Source of the DNA: Cryobacterium levicorallinum
Lineage (GTDB): Bacteria; Actinomycetota; Actinomycetes; Actinomycetales; Microbacteriaceae
Direction of reading: 5' to 3'
DNA length: 64,000 nt
NCBI RefSeq assembly: GCF_004402405.1
Contig: NZ_SOFE01000036.1
Span: 1 to 64,000, forward strand
Positions within the stretch are counted from its first letter, which is position 1; every line of letters starts with the position of its first letter. Made by a program: the position numbers and the translations under genes. Positions 1-8,607 of this stretch are shown here, piece by piece. Below the pieces are notes generated by a model that saw nothing but the letters and a program-made list of their open reading frames with translations, was not told the origin of the DNA and made no database searches.

Positions 1-183
1 AACGCCGTTCTCATCTGCAACGCCGCGCATGCCAGCATCGAAACATCCGGATGGAACATCGACATGCGACACGGACGCCCCTGGGTCCGCGGACCCCTCA
101 TCTTCGACCTCACCCAAACCTGGCGCCCCGCCGGCCAAAACCGCGCCGCCACCCCAGCCGAGAAACCCCACTGGGAAAAGTGA
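1..183 (+). pseudogene. C-terminal fragment of an HNH endonuclease-like (DUF222 family) protein, cut by window edge
   Basis: The reading frame is open from base 1 and ends at TGA 181-183. Its 60 residues resemble the tail of the abundant actinobacterial DUF222/HNH proteins: a Cys-containing core, then GW-I-MR-G-PW and a Pro/Thr-rich end. The usual C-x2-H-H-x3-H zinc/HNH signature reads CNAAHASIE, so two of three histidines are replaced. That suggests a degenerate copy, but most of the gene lies outside the window, so a divergent intact gene is possible. Family assignment rests on short similarity recalled from the family. Confidence 0.5.
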
Positions 184-522
184 GCGCCACCGCGCTGGGC
201 GCGACGCCGCTACCGGGTCGGATGGGTCTGTGACAGTCTCGCTCGCTTCGACAGGCCCCATGGCCGGTTTTCACAAACAGTCTGCGCTGGTCGATGGCGG
301 TCCCGACAAGCGCGACCAATGGAAATGGGCGCGCTGTCAAAACTGGATCGTTTGCTGCGCACCGCGGTCTCGACCAGCTCGACCAGAGGAACGCGGACAT
401 CGGCGAAGGCTGAGGGCAGGACTTCAGAAACGAGTGGCACCCGAAGTAGGCTAGTCAGGTTGCACAATCGATGCACCAGACGCGCGCGTACAGCGCGGGT
501 CACCTGACTCAGGGGGCGGCAC
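184..522. other. Non-coding stretch with a REP-like palindrome
   Basis: I see no credible gene in these 339 bases; open frames here are short and lack a ribosome binding site. At 366-384 there is a GGTCTCGA-CCAGC-TCGACC element, a short imperfect palindrome of the kind scattered between genes in Microbacteriaceae. The only other recognisable signal is the AGGGGGCGG ribosome binding site at 511-519 for the following permease. Confidence 0.5.
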
Positions 523-1998
523 TTGACCGACAGCACGATATCCACGACCGACCGCGGCATTCCGAGCACGAACCGAAAGGTCATCGCGCTGGCCATCGCC
601 GGTGCCCTCGGCGGGTTTCTGTTCGGCTTCGACTCCTCGGTCATCAACGGGGCCGTCAACGCGGTCCAGCAGGAATTCGGGCTGAACGCCACCCTGACCG
701 GGTTCGCCGTGGCCTGCGCGCTGCTCGGCGCCGCGGCCGGAGCGTTCTTCGGCGGGCGCTTCGCCGACCGTTACGGCCGCATCCCCATGATGGTGGTCGG
801 CGGCGTGGTGTTCCTGGTCAGCTCGATCGGCTCCGGCTTCGCCTTCGGCGTCGTCGACCTGATCATCTGGCGGGTGGTCGGCGGACTCGGTATCGGTCTC
901 GCATCCGTTGTCGCACCGGCCTATATCGCCGAGATTTCGCCGCGTCAGATGCGTGGGCGCCTCGGCTCGCTGCAGCAGCTCGCGATCACCCTCGGAATCT
1001 TCACCGCGCTGCTCTCCGATGCCCTGTTCGCCGAGAGCGCCGGCGGCGCCGGCAGCGAGTTCTGGTTCGGCCTCGAAGCCTGGCGCTGGATGTTCCTGGC
1101 CGGCGCGGTTCCGGCCATCGTCTACGGCGGAATCGCGTTCATCCTGCCGGAATCCCCGCGTTTTCTCATTCTGAAAGATAAAGAAGCGGATGCCCGCGCC
1201 GTCTTCACCCGGCTCTGGCCGAGCGGCGACGTCGATCGCGAGATTCGCGACATGCGACGGTCGATCGAGGTCGACGCGCGATCCCAGAAATCGGGCTCGC
1301 TGCGGGGGGGTACCTTCGGGCTGAAGCCGATCGTCTGGGTCGGTATCATACTGTCGGTGTTCCAGCAGTTCGTCGGCATCAACGTGATTTTCTACTATTC
1401 GACCACCCTCTGGGAGGCCGTCGGGTTCGAAGAATCCAACTCGCTGACCATCTCGGTGATCACCTCGGTGACCAATATCCTGGTCACCCTGGTCGCGATC
1501 GCCCTGGTCGACCGGATCGGACGGCGACCGATTCTGCTCACCGGTTCCATCGGCATGACGGTGTCGCTCGCCACCATGGCTATCGCGTTCAGCCAGTCGG
1601 TGACGGTGGGTGGCGAGTTGAGCCTGCCGGGGGCGTGGGCGCCGATCGCGCTCGTTGCGGCCAACCTGTTCGTGATCTCGTTCGGCGCGTCCTGGGGTCC
1701 CGTGGTCTGGGTGTTGCTCGGGGAGATGTTCCCGAACTCGATTCGGGCCAAGGCACTCGGGCTCGCCGCGGCGGCCCAGTGGATCGCGAACTTCCTTATC
1801 ACAGTCAGCTTCCCCCCGATGGCGGATGCCTCACTGCCGATCACCTACGGCCTCTACGCCCTGTTCGCCGGGTTGTCGTTCTGGTTCGTGCTGCGCAAGG
1901 TTCCCGAGACGAACGGTATGTCCCTCGAAGAGGCCGATACCCTGCTGCCGCCGAAGAACTCGGCGAAGAAGGCGGCCGCCGCCGCCCCGGCACGCTAA
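523..1998 (+). CDS. MFS sugar transporter (sugar porter family)
   Basis: This is a 491-residue, 12-helix sugar:H+ symporter of the major facilitator superfamily located in the inner membrane. It shows the family signatures: GFDSSVINGAV in helix 1, RFADRYGR between helices 2 and 3, PESPRFL before the central loop, a second copy of the loop motif at DRIGRRP, and VPETNG in place of the usual C-terminal PETKG. The start is a TTG preceded by AGGGGGCGG; no better start exists before helix 1. It stands alone between two non-coding stretches. The substrate (glucose, xylose, galactose or myo-inositol) cannot be told from sequence. Confidence 0.92.
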   Translation: MTDSTISTTDRGIPSTNRKVIALAIAGALGGFLFGFDSSVINGAVNAVQQEFGLNATLTGFAVACALLGAAAGAFFGGRFADRYGRIPMMVVGGVVFLVSSIGSGFAFGVVDLIIWRVVGGLGIGLASVVAPAYIAEISPRQMRGRLGSLQQLAITLGIFTALLSDALFAESAGGAGSEFWFGLEAWRWMFLAGAVPAIVYGGIAFILPESPRFLILKDKEADARAVFTRLWPSGDVDREIRDMRRSIEVDARSQKSGSLRGGTFGLKPIVWVGIILSVFQQFVGINVIFYYSTTLWEAVGFEESNSLTISVITSVTNILVTLVAIALVDRIGRRPILLTGSIGMTVSLATMAIAFSQSVTVGGELSLPGAWAPIALVAANLFVISFGASWGPVVWVLLGEMFPNSIRAKALGLAAAAQWIANFLITVSFPPMADASLPITYGLYALFAGLSFWFVLRKVPETNGMSLEEADTLLPPKNSAKKAAAAAPAR

Positions 1999-2081
1999 CC
2001 CGGGCGCCGTCGCCCAGACCGCTGTCGTGGCTGCAAATTTGTGATTGTGCCCGAAAGCTGCTTGCACGCCTGGCCTGCCGG

Positions 2082-2156
2082 ACGCGTGAGCAGCGTCCGC
2101 TCGCGCCTGCAGCGTTCAGCCTCGGCCGTACTGGGTTAGACCCAACGCGTGAGCAG
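2082..2156. repeat. 12-bp direct repeat pair in intergenic region
   Basis: ACGCGTGAGCAG occurs at 2082-2093 and again at 2145-2156. The first copy sits inside a small hairpin (GGACGC 2080-2085 with GCGTCC 2093-2098) and could help end transcription of the permease. The second copy runs into TTTTT. The role is unknown. Confidence 0.4.
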
Positions 2157-2287
2157 TTTTTGGCCACACGACGAGACCCACTGCGCATAAATCAGTGGTT
2201 CAGGCGACGCGTCAAGCCCCCGAAGGGGAATTCGCACAGCCGGCGGTTTGTCGATAACTTCACAACACAAGATTGTGGAGTGTGACC

Positions 2288-3547
2288 ATGCCCGAACGTG
2301 GATACGCCGTTATAAGTTTAAAAACCACTGGACTGTTCCCGTACCAACGGGACCGGGTCGTCGAGGTCGCCGTGGTGCACCTCGACGAGGGTGGTCACAT
2401 TACTGCGCGGTGGGAGACTGTCGTCAACCCGGAAAGCAACGTGGGGGGCGCGACGAACCATGGCGTCAGCACGGCCGAGCTGCTGCGCGCACCGACGTTT
2501 GCCCAGATCGCTCCGCGCCTGGTCGATCTGCTCAGCGGACGTGTGCTGGTCACCCACAATGCCCAGTTCGTCACCGGCTTTCTGATGAGCGAGTTCGACC
2601 AGATCGGCTACGCCCCCGGTCGCGGACTCGAAGCTGTCTGCACCATGCAACTGGCCCGCAGCTACCTGCCGGGTGCCGGACGACTGCTGGTGGATTGCTG
2701 CGCGGCCTACGACATTGAGATCGAGCCCGGCCCTGGAGCACTCGTGCAGGCCGTCGCCGGTGCGAGCCTGCTGGCGGCCTATCTGCACGGTTCGCCGAGC
2801 GCTGCCCCGTGGACCGACGCCCTCGACCGGGCCGAGCTGAATGTCTGGCCGGCCCTCCCGCGCGCAACCACAGGCACTGCGCCGGTCGGCACTGCGCCGG
2901 CCTGGGTGCACCGCGACCCGACACCCACGGTTGTCCTGGCGACGCCGAGTTTTCTCGCCCGGGTGACCGTGAAGCTGCCCGACTACACCGGCCCGGAGGA
3001 GCACCTCGACTATCTCGCCCTGCTCGATCTGTGTCTGCTCGATCGCGTGCTTCTGCCTCGTGACACGCGTGAGTTGCGCATACAGGCGGAAGTCAGCGGG
3101 ATCAGCCCGACCGACTGCACCGCCCTGCACCGCGGCTACTTCGAAGACCTCGTGCGCGTCGCGTGGTCGAGCGGCGCGCTGAGCATTGCCGATTCGGCCG
3201 AGCTGATCGCCGTCGCCCGCATGCTCGATGTTGCCCCCGAGGTCGTCGCGACCGCGCTGGCTACGCCCGCCTTGGCGCCGCGTCAACCGGTTACCTCCAT
3301 CGACGAAGTACTGCTGGAACGCGGCGATATCGTCGTGTTGACCGGTGACATGGCCCGCGCCCGCGCCGACTGGGGCAAAGAATTGGTTGCCCGCGGACTG
3401 TCTCTGGGCACGGCGGTCACGATGCGCACCCGGCTGTTGGTCGCCGCCAACCCGGAGTCGTTCACCGGAAAGACCGGCAAGGCCCGCGACTACGGCATCC
3501 CGATCGTCTCCGAGTTCGGGCTGCGCTCGCTGATCGGCGTGCGTTGA
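2288..3547 (+). CDS. DnaQ-fold exonuclease-like/BRCT domain protein lacking catalytic residues
   Basis: This 419-residue protein has an N-terminal DEDDh exonuclease fold (about residues 5-165) and a C-terminal BRCT-like domain (about 345-419), an architecture known from actinobacterial DNA polymerase III epsilon-like proteins. The four acidic metal ligands are gone: the first motif reads SLKTTG (S10, K12) instead of D-x-E, the HNAxFD motif reads HNAQFV, and the last motif reads GALVQA where H-x4-D is expected. It probably binds DNA or a partner rather than cutting DNA. ATG 2288 is chosen because GGAG lies 7 bases upstream; TTG and GTG codons further up in frame are less favourable. Confidence 0.8.
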   Translation: MPERGYAVISLKTTGLFPYQRDRVVEVAVVHLDEGGHITARWETVVNPESNVGGATNHGVSTAELLRAPTFAQIAPRLVDLLSGRVLVTHNAQFVTGFLMSEFDQIGYAPGRGLEAVCTMQLARSYLPGAGRLLVDCCAAYDIEIEPGPGALVQAVAGASLLAAYLHGSPSAAPWTDALDRAELNVWPALPRATTGTAPVGTAPAWVHRDPTPTVVLATPSFLARVTVKLPDYTGPEEHLDYLALLDLCLLDRVLLPRDTRELRIQAEVSGISPTDCTALHRGYFEDLVRVAWSSGALSIADSAELIAVARMLDVAPEVVATALATPALAPRQPVTSIDEVLLERGDIVVLTGDMARARADWGKELVARGLSLGTAVTMRTRLLVAANPESFTGKTGKARDYGIPIVSEFGLRSLIGVR

Positions 3548-3597
3548 CGCGGCATCTGCTGCTGCACAACTCCCGCGTAGCGTGAAAGTGGGTGCAG

Positions 3598-3984
3598 CTA
3601 GCGTCGTCGCTGCGCGGCCGTCTCGGCGCAGGCGATGCAGAGGTCGGCGGCGGGCTTGATCTGCAGCCGGCCCTCGGGGATAATCTCGCCGCCGCGCACG
3701 CACCGGCCGTAGCTGCCATCGACGATGCGCTGCAGGGCCCGGTCGATGGCCGCGAGCTCTTCGACGGCCTCGCCCTGAAATCCCGACATGCGTGACCATT
3801 CGGTGCGCAGCGAGGAAGCCTCAGCGTCGTGGGCGCCATCGGCCGAGCCGTCGCTACGAGAGCTTTGCACGCCGGCGAACGTGTCGGCGAGACGCTGGGA
3901 CTTCTCGGTCAGTTCGAGGCGGCGTTCGCCGAGTGCGGTCTCGAAAACGTGCAATTGCGTGGGATTAAAGGGTGAAACGATCAT
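3598..3984 (-). CDS. TraR/DksA family zinc-finger protein
   Basis: This small protein (about 128 residues) has an N-terminal helical coiled-coil region and a C-terminal DksA/TraR C4 zinc-finger region. The finger reads GRCVRGGE...LCIAC, so the second cysteine of the first C-x2-C pair is glycine and only three of four zinc ligands remain. Family members bind RNA polymerase through the secondary channel; whether this one keeps zinc is doubtful. It lies just downstream of rnhA on the same strand and converges on the exonuclease-like gene. ATG 3984 is chosen; a GTG five codons upstream is possible. Confidence 0.8.
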   Translation of the reverse strand: MIVSPFNPTQLHVFETALGERRLELTEKSQRLADTFAGVQSSRSDGSADGAHDAEASSLRTEWSRMSGFQGEAVEELAAIDRALQRIVDGSYGRCVRGGEIIPEGRLQIKPAADLCIACAETAAQRRR

Positions 3985-4002
3985 GTTCCATGGTCTCACG
4001 CC

Positions 4003-4800
4003 CTAGATCAGACCGCGTAGGTACTCCTCGACGGTCACGTTGCGGGCAGCGGCCCGCTGCACCAGGCGCTGGTGCTCCTCGGCGCTGAGCGACAGGGTCA
4101 CCCGGTGCAACTCGCCCGCGCTGCGCACCGCGCTCGTGCCGTGTGGGTCGGTCAGGTCGCGAAAATTCTCGCCGATGTCGTGACCGAGATCGTCGAAAGA
4201 GAACAGCTCATCGTGTGCGTAGGCCGAAGCCTGCTCCGTCATCCGGTCCGCGGTCAACGTCGGCGAGCGCTGACCGACGGATGCCGCAGCCGTCGCAGCG
4301 CGCCCTCCGCTAACACCAGGCTCGGCCGCCGCTCCGCCCGCGCGAAAACCCGGCCCGGCCGGTGCCGGACGGCCGCGCTGAAACGCCTCGGCCGCCCCGC
4401 GCGCACGCTCGTCGGCGGCCTCGTTGAGCGGATGCCCGACGTGCCCCTTGACCCACTCGAACCGGTAGCGACGCCCGGCGATGGCCTCGTCGATCTCCTT
4501 GAGCAAATCCAGATTCATGACCGGTTTGCCGTCGCCCTTGCGCCAGCCCTTCGCCTTCCAGCCCTTCATCCACTTGGTGACGGAGTTGATCACGTACTGG
4601 CTGTCGCAGAGCACGAGCAGATCGTCATCGATGTGTGCGGTCGCCCGAAACAGTTCGAGCACGGCCTTGAGCTCACCCTGGTTGTTGGTCGCGTGCTTCC
4701 AGCCGCCAGCCGCCCAGGAGGAGTCGTCGACGTACCAGGCCCAACCGGCTGGTCCGGGGTTTCCGAGGGCAGAACCGTCGGCGGCAGCGGTGATCGTCAT
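4003..4800 (-). CDS. rnhA: Ribonuclease HI with extra C-terminal domain
   Basis: RNase HI cleaves the RNA strand of RNA-DNA hybrids. All four catalytic acidic residues are visible: D8 in DGSALGNPG, E43 in NNQGEL, D66 in LCDSQ and D130 in NEAADERA. The catalytic domain ends near residue 150, about the length of a whole typical enzyme. It is followed by a Gly/Ala/Pro-rich linker and a tail of about 75 residues ending in HRVTLSLSAEEHQRLVQRAA, which looks like a ribbon-helix-helix or other small helical domain. ATG 4800 is preceded by AAAGG at 8 bases; in-frame codons further up are not needed by the domain. Confidence 0.92.
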   Translation of the reverse strand: MTITAAADGSALGNPGPAGWAWYVDDSSWAAGGWKHATNNQGELKAVLELFRATAHIDDDLLVLCDSQYVINSVTKWMKGWKAKGWRKGDGKPVMNLDLLKEIDEAIAGRRYRFEWVKGHVGHPLNEAADERARGAAEAFQRGRPAPAGPGFRAGGAAAEPGVSGGRAATAAASVGQRSPTLTADRMTEQASAYAHDELFSFDDLGHDIGENFRDLTDPHGTSAVRSAGELHRVTLSLSAEEHQRLVQRAAARNVTVEEYLRGLI

Positions 4801-5034
4801 TAGGTGGCCTTTCAAACAGCGGAGCGCAGGTTGACTAAGTCTGCCACCCTCGTCATCCGTTGCCCGTATTGTGTCCGTCATGTAACAGCGCCCCATCACG
4901 TCCCCCGAGCTGGTGTGATCATCTCGTGATCGAAAGGTAACCGGTGCCACGGTTGCCGGAAACACGCGCTGGCTAACGTCGAAGTCATGGCTAGCCGCTC
5001 GGGCTGCCTGCCGCTTCATCCCGAGGGGACTTCG
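4801..5034. promoter_or_regulatory. Divergent control region of rnhA and the nitrate assimilation operon
   Basis: This 234-base divergent spacer must hold promoters for both directions. It contains a TGATC pair (GTGATCATCTCGTGATCG, 4914-4931) and, just after, GTAAC and GAAAC half-sites. These loosely resemble the GTnAC/GAAAC elements of actinobacterial GlnR, the usual nitrogen regulator of nitrate assimilation. The spacing is not ideal, so the operator is only a suggestion. Confidence 0.3.
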
Positions 5035-6441
5035 ATGACATCCAGCACCGTTGAATCAGCACCGAACGTGATCGATACAGACACCGCCGTGCTCGTGCAC
5101 CGTCCGGGCCGGTGGATCGACAATTGGAACCCGGAGAACAAGAAGCAGTGGGAACAGGGCGGCAAGCTCATCGCCGCCCGCAACCTCAAATGGTCGATCT
5201 TTGCCGAGTTCCTCGGCTTTGTGGTCTGGCAACTGTGGAGCATTGTCGTCGTGTCGTTGCCGGCCGCCGGCTTCACCTTCTCCACCACCGAGGTGTTCTG
5301 GCTCATCTCGATGCCGAGCCTCGTCGGCGCGACCCTGCGCTTTCCGTACACGTTCATGGTGCCCAAGTTCGGCGGTCGCAACTGGACCATCATCTCGGCC
5401 GGCCTGCTGCTGATACCCTCGATCGCCCTCGGAATCTGCGTCGGCAATCCGGACACCCCGTTCGGCGTCATGCTGTTTGTCGCCGCGCTCGCCGGCTTCG
5501 GTGGCGGCAATTTCGCCAGCTCGATGTCGAACATCACCTACTTCTACCCGCAGAGCCAGAAGGGCTACGCGCTCGGCCTAAATGCCGCAGGCGGCAACCT
5601 CGGCGCCGGGGTGGCCCAGCTCATCGTGCCGATCGTGATCACCCTCGGTGCCGTCGGCACCCTGAACATCAGCTTCGCCGGCTGGTTCTGGATTCCCCTC
5701 ATCCTCGTCGCCATGTGGGGCGCCTGGAAGTACATGGACAACCTCACCAACGCCAAGGCCGACTTCGCCGGTTCGATCGCCGCGGTCAAGGAACCGCACT
5801 TCTGGATTCTCGCCGTGCTCTACATCGGCACCTTCGGCTCATTCATCGGCTTCGCGAGCGTCTTCCCCAAGCTCATCGCCGACCAGTTTCCGGCGTACTC
5901 CACCTTCCAGGTCGCATCCGCCTCCCTGTCGCTCGCTTTCATCGGCGCTCTCGTCGGTTCGCTGGCCCGCCCGGCCGGCGGACGCCTGGCCGACCGCTTT
6001 GGCGGGGCATCCGTCACCGTCGCCGCCTTCGGCGTGATGGCCGTCGGAGCTCTCGTGGTCGTCGCGGTGCTGCCGCTCGGTAACTTTTGGGCCTTCCTCG
6101 GCAGTTTCCTGCTCATCTTCGTCGCCACCGGAATCGGCAACGGCTCGACCTACCGCATGATTCCGAGCGTGTTCTCGGCCCGCAGCGGTGTGAAAGACGC
6201 CCACCAGAACTCGGGCGACGTCAACACCCAGCGTAAAACGGCCGCGGCCCTCGGCCTCATCTCCGCGGTCGGCGCCTACGGCGGGTTCATCATTCCGCAG
6301 GTGCTCGGCTATTCCAAGACCACCACTGGGGACTATTCCAGCGCGATCTACGCCTTCGCCATCGCCTATGTTGTGATGATGTGCGTCACCGCCTTCGTCT
6401 ATCTCCGCCGCGGTTCCTCCGTCGCCGGCCAGAAGATCTAG
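5035..6441 (+). CDS. narK: Nitrate/nitrite MFS transporter (NarK/NasA type)
   Basis: This 468-residue, 12-helix permease takes up nitrate and may export nitrite. It has both nitrate signatures of the NNP family: GGNFASSMSNITYFYP after helix 4 and GLISAVGAYGGFIIP near the C-terminus. The N-terminal NPENKKQW segment is also typical of actinobacterial NarK. ATG 5035 is chosen because GAGGGG lies 6 bases upstream; an ATG 48 bases earlier has no such signal. It is followed after 6 bases by the nitrate reductase gene, so the operon supplies assimilatory rather than respiratory nitrate reduction (no narGHI nearby). Confidence 0.95.
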   Translation: MTSSTVESAPNVIDTDTAVLVHRPGRWIDNWNPENKKQWEQGGKLIAARNLKWSIFAEFLGFVVWQLWSIVVVSLPAAGFTFSTTEVFWLISMPSLVGATLRFPYTFMVPKFGGRNWTIISAGLLLIPSIALGICVGNPDTPFGVMLFVAALAGFGGGNFASSMSNITYFYPQSQKGYALGLNAAGGNLGAGVAQLIVPIVITLGAVGTLNISFAGWFWIPLILVAMWGAWKYMDNLTNAKADFAGSIAAVKEPHFWILAVLYIGTFGSFIGFASVFPKLIADQFPAYSTFQVASASLSLAFIGALVGSLARPAGGRLADRFGGASVTVAAFGVMAVGALVVVAVLPLGNFWAFLGSFLLIFVATGIGNGSTYRMIPSVFSARSGVKDAHQNSGDVNTQRKTAAALGLISAVGAYGGFIIPQVLGYSKTTTGDYSSAIYAFAIAYVVMMCVTAFVYLRRGSSVAGQKI

Positions 6442-6447
6442 GACCCT

Positions 6448-8607
6448 ATGACCGCGACCGCCACCCACTGCCCGTACTGCGCTTTGCAGTGCGCGATGAC
6501 ACTGAGTTCCGCTGCTGCGACAGCGAGAGAAGCGGATGCTGACGGCTCCGCTTCGCTGGCCGCCGCGGTAACGGTCGCGGGCCGGGACTTTCCGACCAAC
6601 CGTGGCGGCCTGTGCAAGAAAGGCTGGACCTCGGCCGAACTGCTCGTCTCGCCGGACCGGATTCTCGAACCCCTGCTGCGCCAGGCCGACGGAACCTTCG
6701 AGCCGGCCGCCTGGAGCGACGCGCTCGACCTCGTCGCCGCGAAGCTGCGCGAGACCCGTGCGGAGTTCGGGGCCGACGCGGTCGGCGTGTTCGGCGGCGG
6801 CGGCCTGACCAACGAGAAGGCCTACCAGCTCGGCAAATTCACCCGGGTGGCGCTTCGCTCCAGCCGCATTGACTACAACGGCAGGTTCTGCATGTCGAGC
6901 GCCGCCGCGGCCGGCAACCGTGCCTTCGGCCTCGACCGAGGGCTGCCGTTTCGGGTGGACGAGCTCGATGCGGCCGACACCATCCTCATTCTCGGCTCCA
7001 ACGTGGCACAGACCATGCCTCCGTTCATTGGCCACCTCGACGGAGCCCGCGCCGCCGGTGGCCTCGTGGTCGTCGACCCACGGCGTACCGCGACCGCCCG
7101 GCTCACCGCGGACGGCGCCGGCATGCACGTGCAGCCGACCCCGGGCAGCGACTTCGTGCTGCTGCTCGGGCTGACCCACATCGTCATCGCCGAGAAACTC
7201 GTCGACCAGGACTACCTCGAAGCCCGCACCACCGGGTTCGACGCCGTGCGCCGCAGCGTGAGCCAGTGGTGGCCGACCCGCGTGCAGGAACAGACCGGCG
7301 TTCCGGTCTGGCAGCTGCGCGAACTCGCCCGCCGCCTCGCCGCCGGCGCTGCCCGGGGAGCCGCGACCGGCAGTGGCACCTACATTCTCACCGGGCGCGG
7401 CGTTGAGCAGCACGCCGACGGCACCGACACAGCGACCGCGGCCATCAACCTCAGCCTCGTGCTCGGCCTCGTCGGCACGAGCCATTCCGGTTACGGCACC
7501 CTCACCGGCCAGGGCAACGGGCAGGGCGGTCGCGAGCACGGGCAGAAGTGCGACCAGCTACCGGGCTACCGCAAGATCACCGACCCTGCCGCCCGGGCCC
7601 ACGTCGCCGGGGTCTGGGGCGTCGACCCCGACAGCTTGCCCGGTGTGGGCCTGCCCGCGGTCGAGCTGCTGAGCGCACTCGGCGAGCCGGGCGGCATCCG
7701 CTGTCTGCTGGTACACGGCTCCAACGTCGTCGTCTCCGCGCCGAACGCCGACCGGGTGCGGGCCGCTCTTAAAACGCTCGATTTTCTGGTCGTGGCCGAC
7801 TTTTTCTTCTCCGAAACCGCGGTGCTGGCGGACGTGGTACTGCCGGTGACCCAGTGGGCCGAGGAAGAGGGGACCATGACGTCGCTCGAGGGCCGCGTCA
7901 TTCGTCGTCGCCAGGCCGTCGAGGCTCCGGGGGGAGTGCGCAGCGAACTGTGGATCTGGCAGGAACTCGCCAGACGGCTGAATTCTCCGGGAACCTTCAG
8001 TGCCGAGGCGGCTGCCGTGTTCGACGAACTCTGCCAGGCCTCCGCGGGCGGGCTGGCCGACTACTCCGGCCTGAGCTATGCCCTGCTCGACTCCGAGGAA
8101 CCGGCCTTCTGGCCTTACCCGGTCGGGTCCACCGGAACGCCGCGGCTCTTTCTGGATCGCTTCGCCCACCCCGACGGCCGCGCGCACTTCGTCGCCGTCA
8201 CGGCGCGGCGCCTCGGCGCGCCGGCCCAGGTCGGCGGCACCCTGACTCTGATCACCGGTCGCCTGCTCGAGCACTATCAGAGCGGAACCCAGACCCGGCG
8301 GGTGAAAGAACTGGCCGATGCGCGGCCGGAGGCCCGCCTGCAGCTGCACCCGGCCACCGCCGAGCAGCTCGGGATCGAGGACGAGGCCTGGGTCGAAGTC
8401 AGCAACGACCGCGGAACGGTGCGCTGCCGCGCCCAGGTGAGCACCGACATCCGCTTCGACACGGTGTTTCTACCGTTTCACTTTGCCGGCGACCAGCGCG
8501 CCAACCTGCTGACCGATGACGAGACCGATCCCATCAGCGGCATGCCCGAATTCAAGAAGACGACCGTTCGAGTGAAAGCACTCGTGGAAGCAGGCGCCCA
8601 TGTCTGA
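6448..8607 (+). CDS. Assimilatory nitrate reductase, molybdopterin catalytic subunit
   Basis: This 719-residue cytoplasmic molybdoenzyme reduces nitrate to nitrite. The N-terminal CPYCALQC with a later CKKGW supplies the four cysteines of a [4Fe-4S] cluster. The body is a bis-MGD oxidoreductase fold (for example GSNVAQTMPP and the GQGNGQGGREHGQKCDQLPGY region), and the molydopterin-dinucleotide-binding domain lies in the last 120 residues. There is no Tat signal, which fits the assimilatory class. It overlaps the next gene by 8 bases. B. subtilis NasC and Klebsiella NasA are the equivalents, so I leave the symbol blank. A nitrite reductase is not in the window. Confidence 0.93.
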   Translation: MTATATHCPYCALQCAMTLSSAAATAREADADGSASLAAAVTVAGRDFPTNRGGLCKKGWTSAELLVSPDRILEPLLRQADGTFEPAAWSDALDLVAAKLRETRAEFGADAVGVFGGGGLTNEKAYQLGKFTRVALRSSRIDYNGRFCMSSAAAAGNRAFGLDRGLPFRVDELDAADTILILGSNVAQTMPPFIGHLDGARAAGGLVVVDPRRTATARLTADGAGMHVQPTPGSDFVLLLGLTHIVIAEKLVDQDYLEARTTGFDAVRRSVSQWWPTRVQEQTGVPVWQLRELARRLAAGAARGAATGSGTYILTGRGVEQHADGTDTATAAINLSLVLGLVGTSHSGYGTLTGQGNGQGGREHGQKCDQLPGYRKITDPAARAHVAGVWGVDPDSLPGVGLPAVELLSALGEPGGIRCLLVHGSNVVVSAPNADRVRAALKTLDFLVVADFFFSETAVLADVVLPVTQWAEEEGTMTSLEGRVIRRRQAVEAPGGVRSELWIWQELARRLNSPGTFSAEAAAVFDELCQASAGGLADYSGLSYALLDSEEPAFWPYPVGSTGTPRLFLDRFAHPDGRAHFVAVTARRLGAPAQVGGTLTLITGRLLEHYQSGTQTRRVKELADARPEARLQLHPATAEQLGIEDEAWVEVSNDRGTVRCRAQVSTDIRFDTVFLPFHFAGDQRANLLTDDETDPISGMPEFKKTTVRVKALVEAGAHV

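Noticed and set aside
5839-7539. 566-codon open frame on the minus strand
   Set aside because: Antisense to narK and the nitrate reductase gene; no motif and no ribosome binding site.
6448-8607. Formate dehydrogenase as alternative for the molybdopterin enzyme
   Set aside because: The neighbours (NarK and an FAD/BFD electron-transfer subunit) and the lack of a Tat signal or FdhE/FdhD genes favour assimilatory nitrate reductase.
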